Positions 63,789-64,000 of a stretch of 64,000 nucleotides of DNA are shown piece by piece (within the stretch, counting starts at the first letter, position 1; each line of letters starts with the position of its first letter). The position numbers and the translations under genes were made by a program. The notes beneath the pieces were generated by a model, which searched no databases, was not told where the DNA came from, and worked only from the letters and a program-made list of their open reading frames with translations. Source of the DNA: Aradus depressus (taxonomy: Eukaryota > Arthropoda > Insecta > Hemiptera > Aradidae); contig OY759219.1 in NCBI GenBank assembly GCA_963662175.1, positions 46,802,675 to 46,866,674 of the forward strand, written 5' to 3'.

Positions 63789-64000
63789 AGCTTAGGTTTT
63801 ATGACTCATGCCCGGGGCTTTAACTACGAGGTCATATCGCCTACTACCAGAGCTCTCTTTCGTCACTCTGGTGGACATGAGCCCGACTCTACTGTGGGAA
63901 TCCTAAATGTTGCCTACCCTAAATTTTTATTCACCTAGGGCAGGGGTCTTTAACGAGTACCTGACATTGTTCAGGCTCGGGACCATCGCTTAACGACCCA
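63789..64000 (-). mobile_element. SINE-1, runs off the window
   Basis: Minus-strand copy with CCTAA-type tail (complement cttaggttttatgactc), well conserved to the last base of the window. The second target duplication is out of view. Confidence 0.88.

Overview
The window looks like non-genic DNA from an arthropod, most probably an insect. It is AT-rich and built almost wholly from nested transposable elements and tandem arrays. I found no intact host gene, no rRNA and no free-standing tRNA gene. The case for an insect is indirect: Jockey-type and I-type LINEs, a Transib transposon, Helitrons ending in CTAG, hAT, Harbinger, Tc1 and Tigger relics, and SINE tails built of CCTAA units, the complement of the insect telomere repeat TTAGG. 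Most long open frames are transposase or reverse transcriptase relics, or repeat units whose length is a multiple of three.

Layout. 0-8.4 kb: 42-bp minisatellite, tRNA-derived SINEs (SINE-1), a Tigger relic, a Jockey LINE relic and a full SINE-1 with 13-bp target duplications. 8.5-16.6 kb: a DNA transposon with about 31-bp inverted ends carries a decayed gene with XPG/PIN-like motifs. A young LTR element on the minus strand (near-identical 1.2-kb LTRs, 4-bp target duplication, gag-like frame only) and a small structured retroposon have jumped into it. 17-22.3 kb: SINE, MITE, GC-rich repeat, family-B repeats, a 143-bp array and a Helitron 3' end. 22.8-24.5 kb: a RAG1-related Transib copy lies inside a SINE-1 head. 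Its ends read as 23-spacer RSS-like signals. 25-43 kb: family-B copies, minisatellites, a 41-bp satellite with five-unit higher-order structure, LINE 3' fragments, two further tRNA-like SINE families and a hAT relic. 43-47.4 kb: an I-type LINE with internal deletions. 47.8-53.2 kb: a TTAA-flanked inverted-repeat element holding a satellite made partly from SINE-1 sequence, split by a Helitron. 53.3-55.9 kb: a second Helitron of the same family. 56-64 kb: Tc1 relics with SINE-1 at the same target site, a full SINE-1, a Harbinger derivative, two foldback elements with hammerhead-like tail motifs, a G-tract minisatellite and more SINEs.

The elements can be ordered by nesting. Transib inserted after the SINE-1 copy it splits. 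The LTR element inserted after the XPG-like transposon. The Helitron at 47.9 kb inserted after the TTAA-flanked element. The strongest observations are the Transib ends, the gag-only LTR element, the SINE-derived satellite, the shared LINE/SINE 3' stem-loop and the higher-order satellite. All calls come from reading the sequence; no database search was run.
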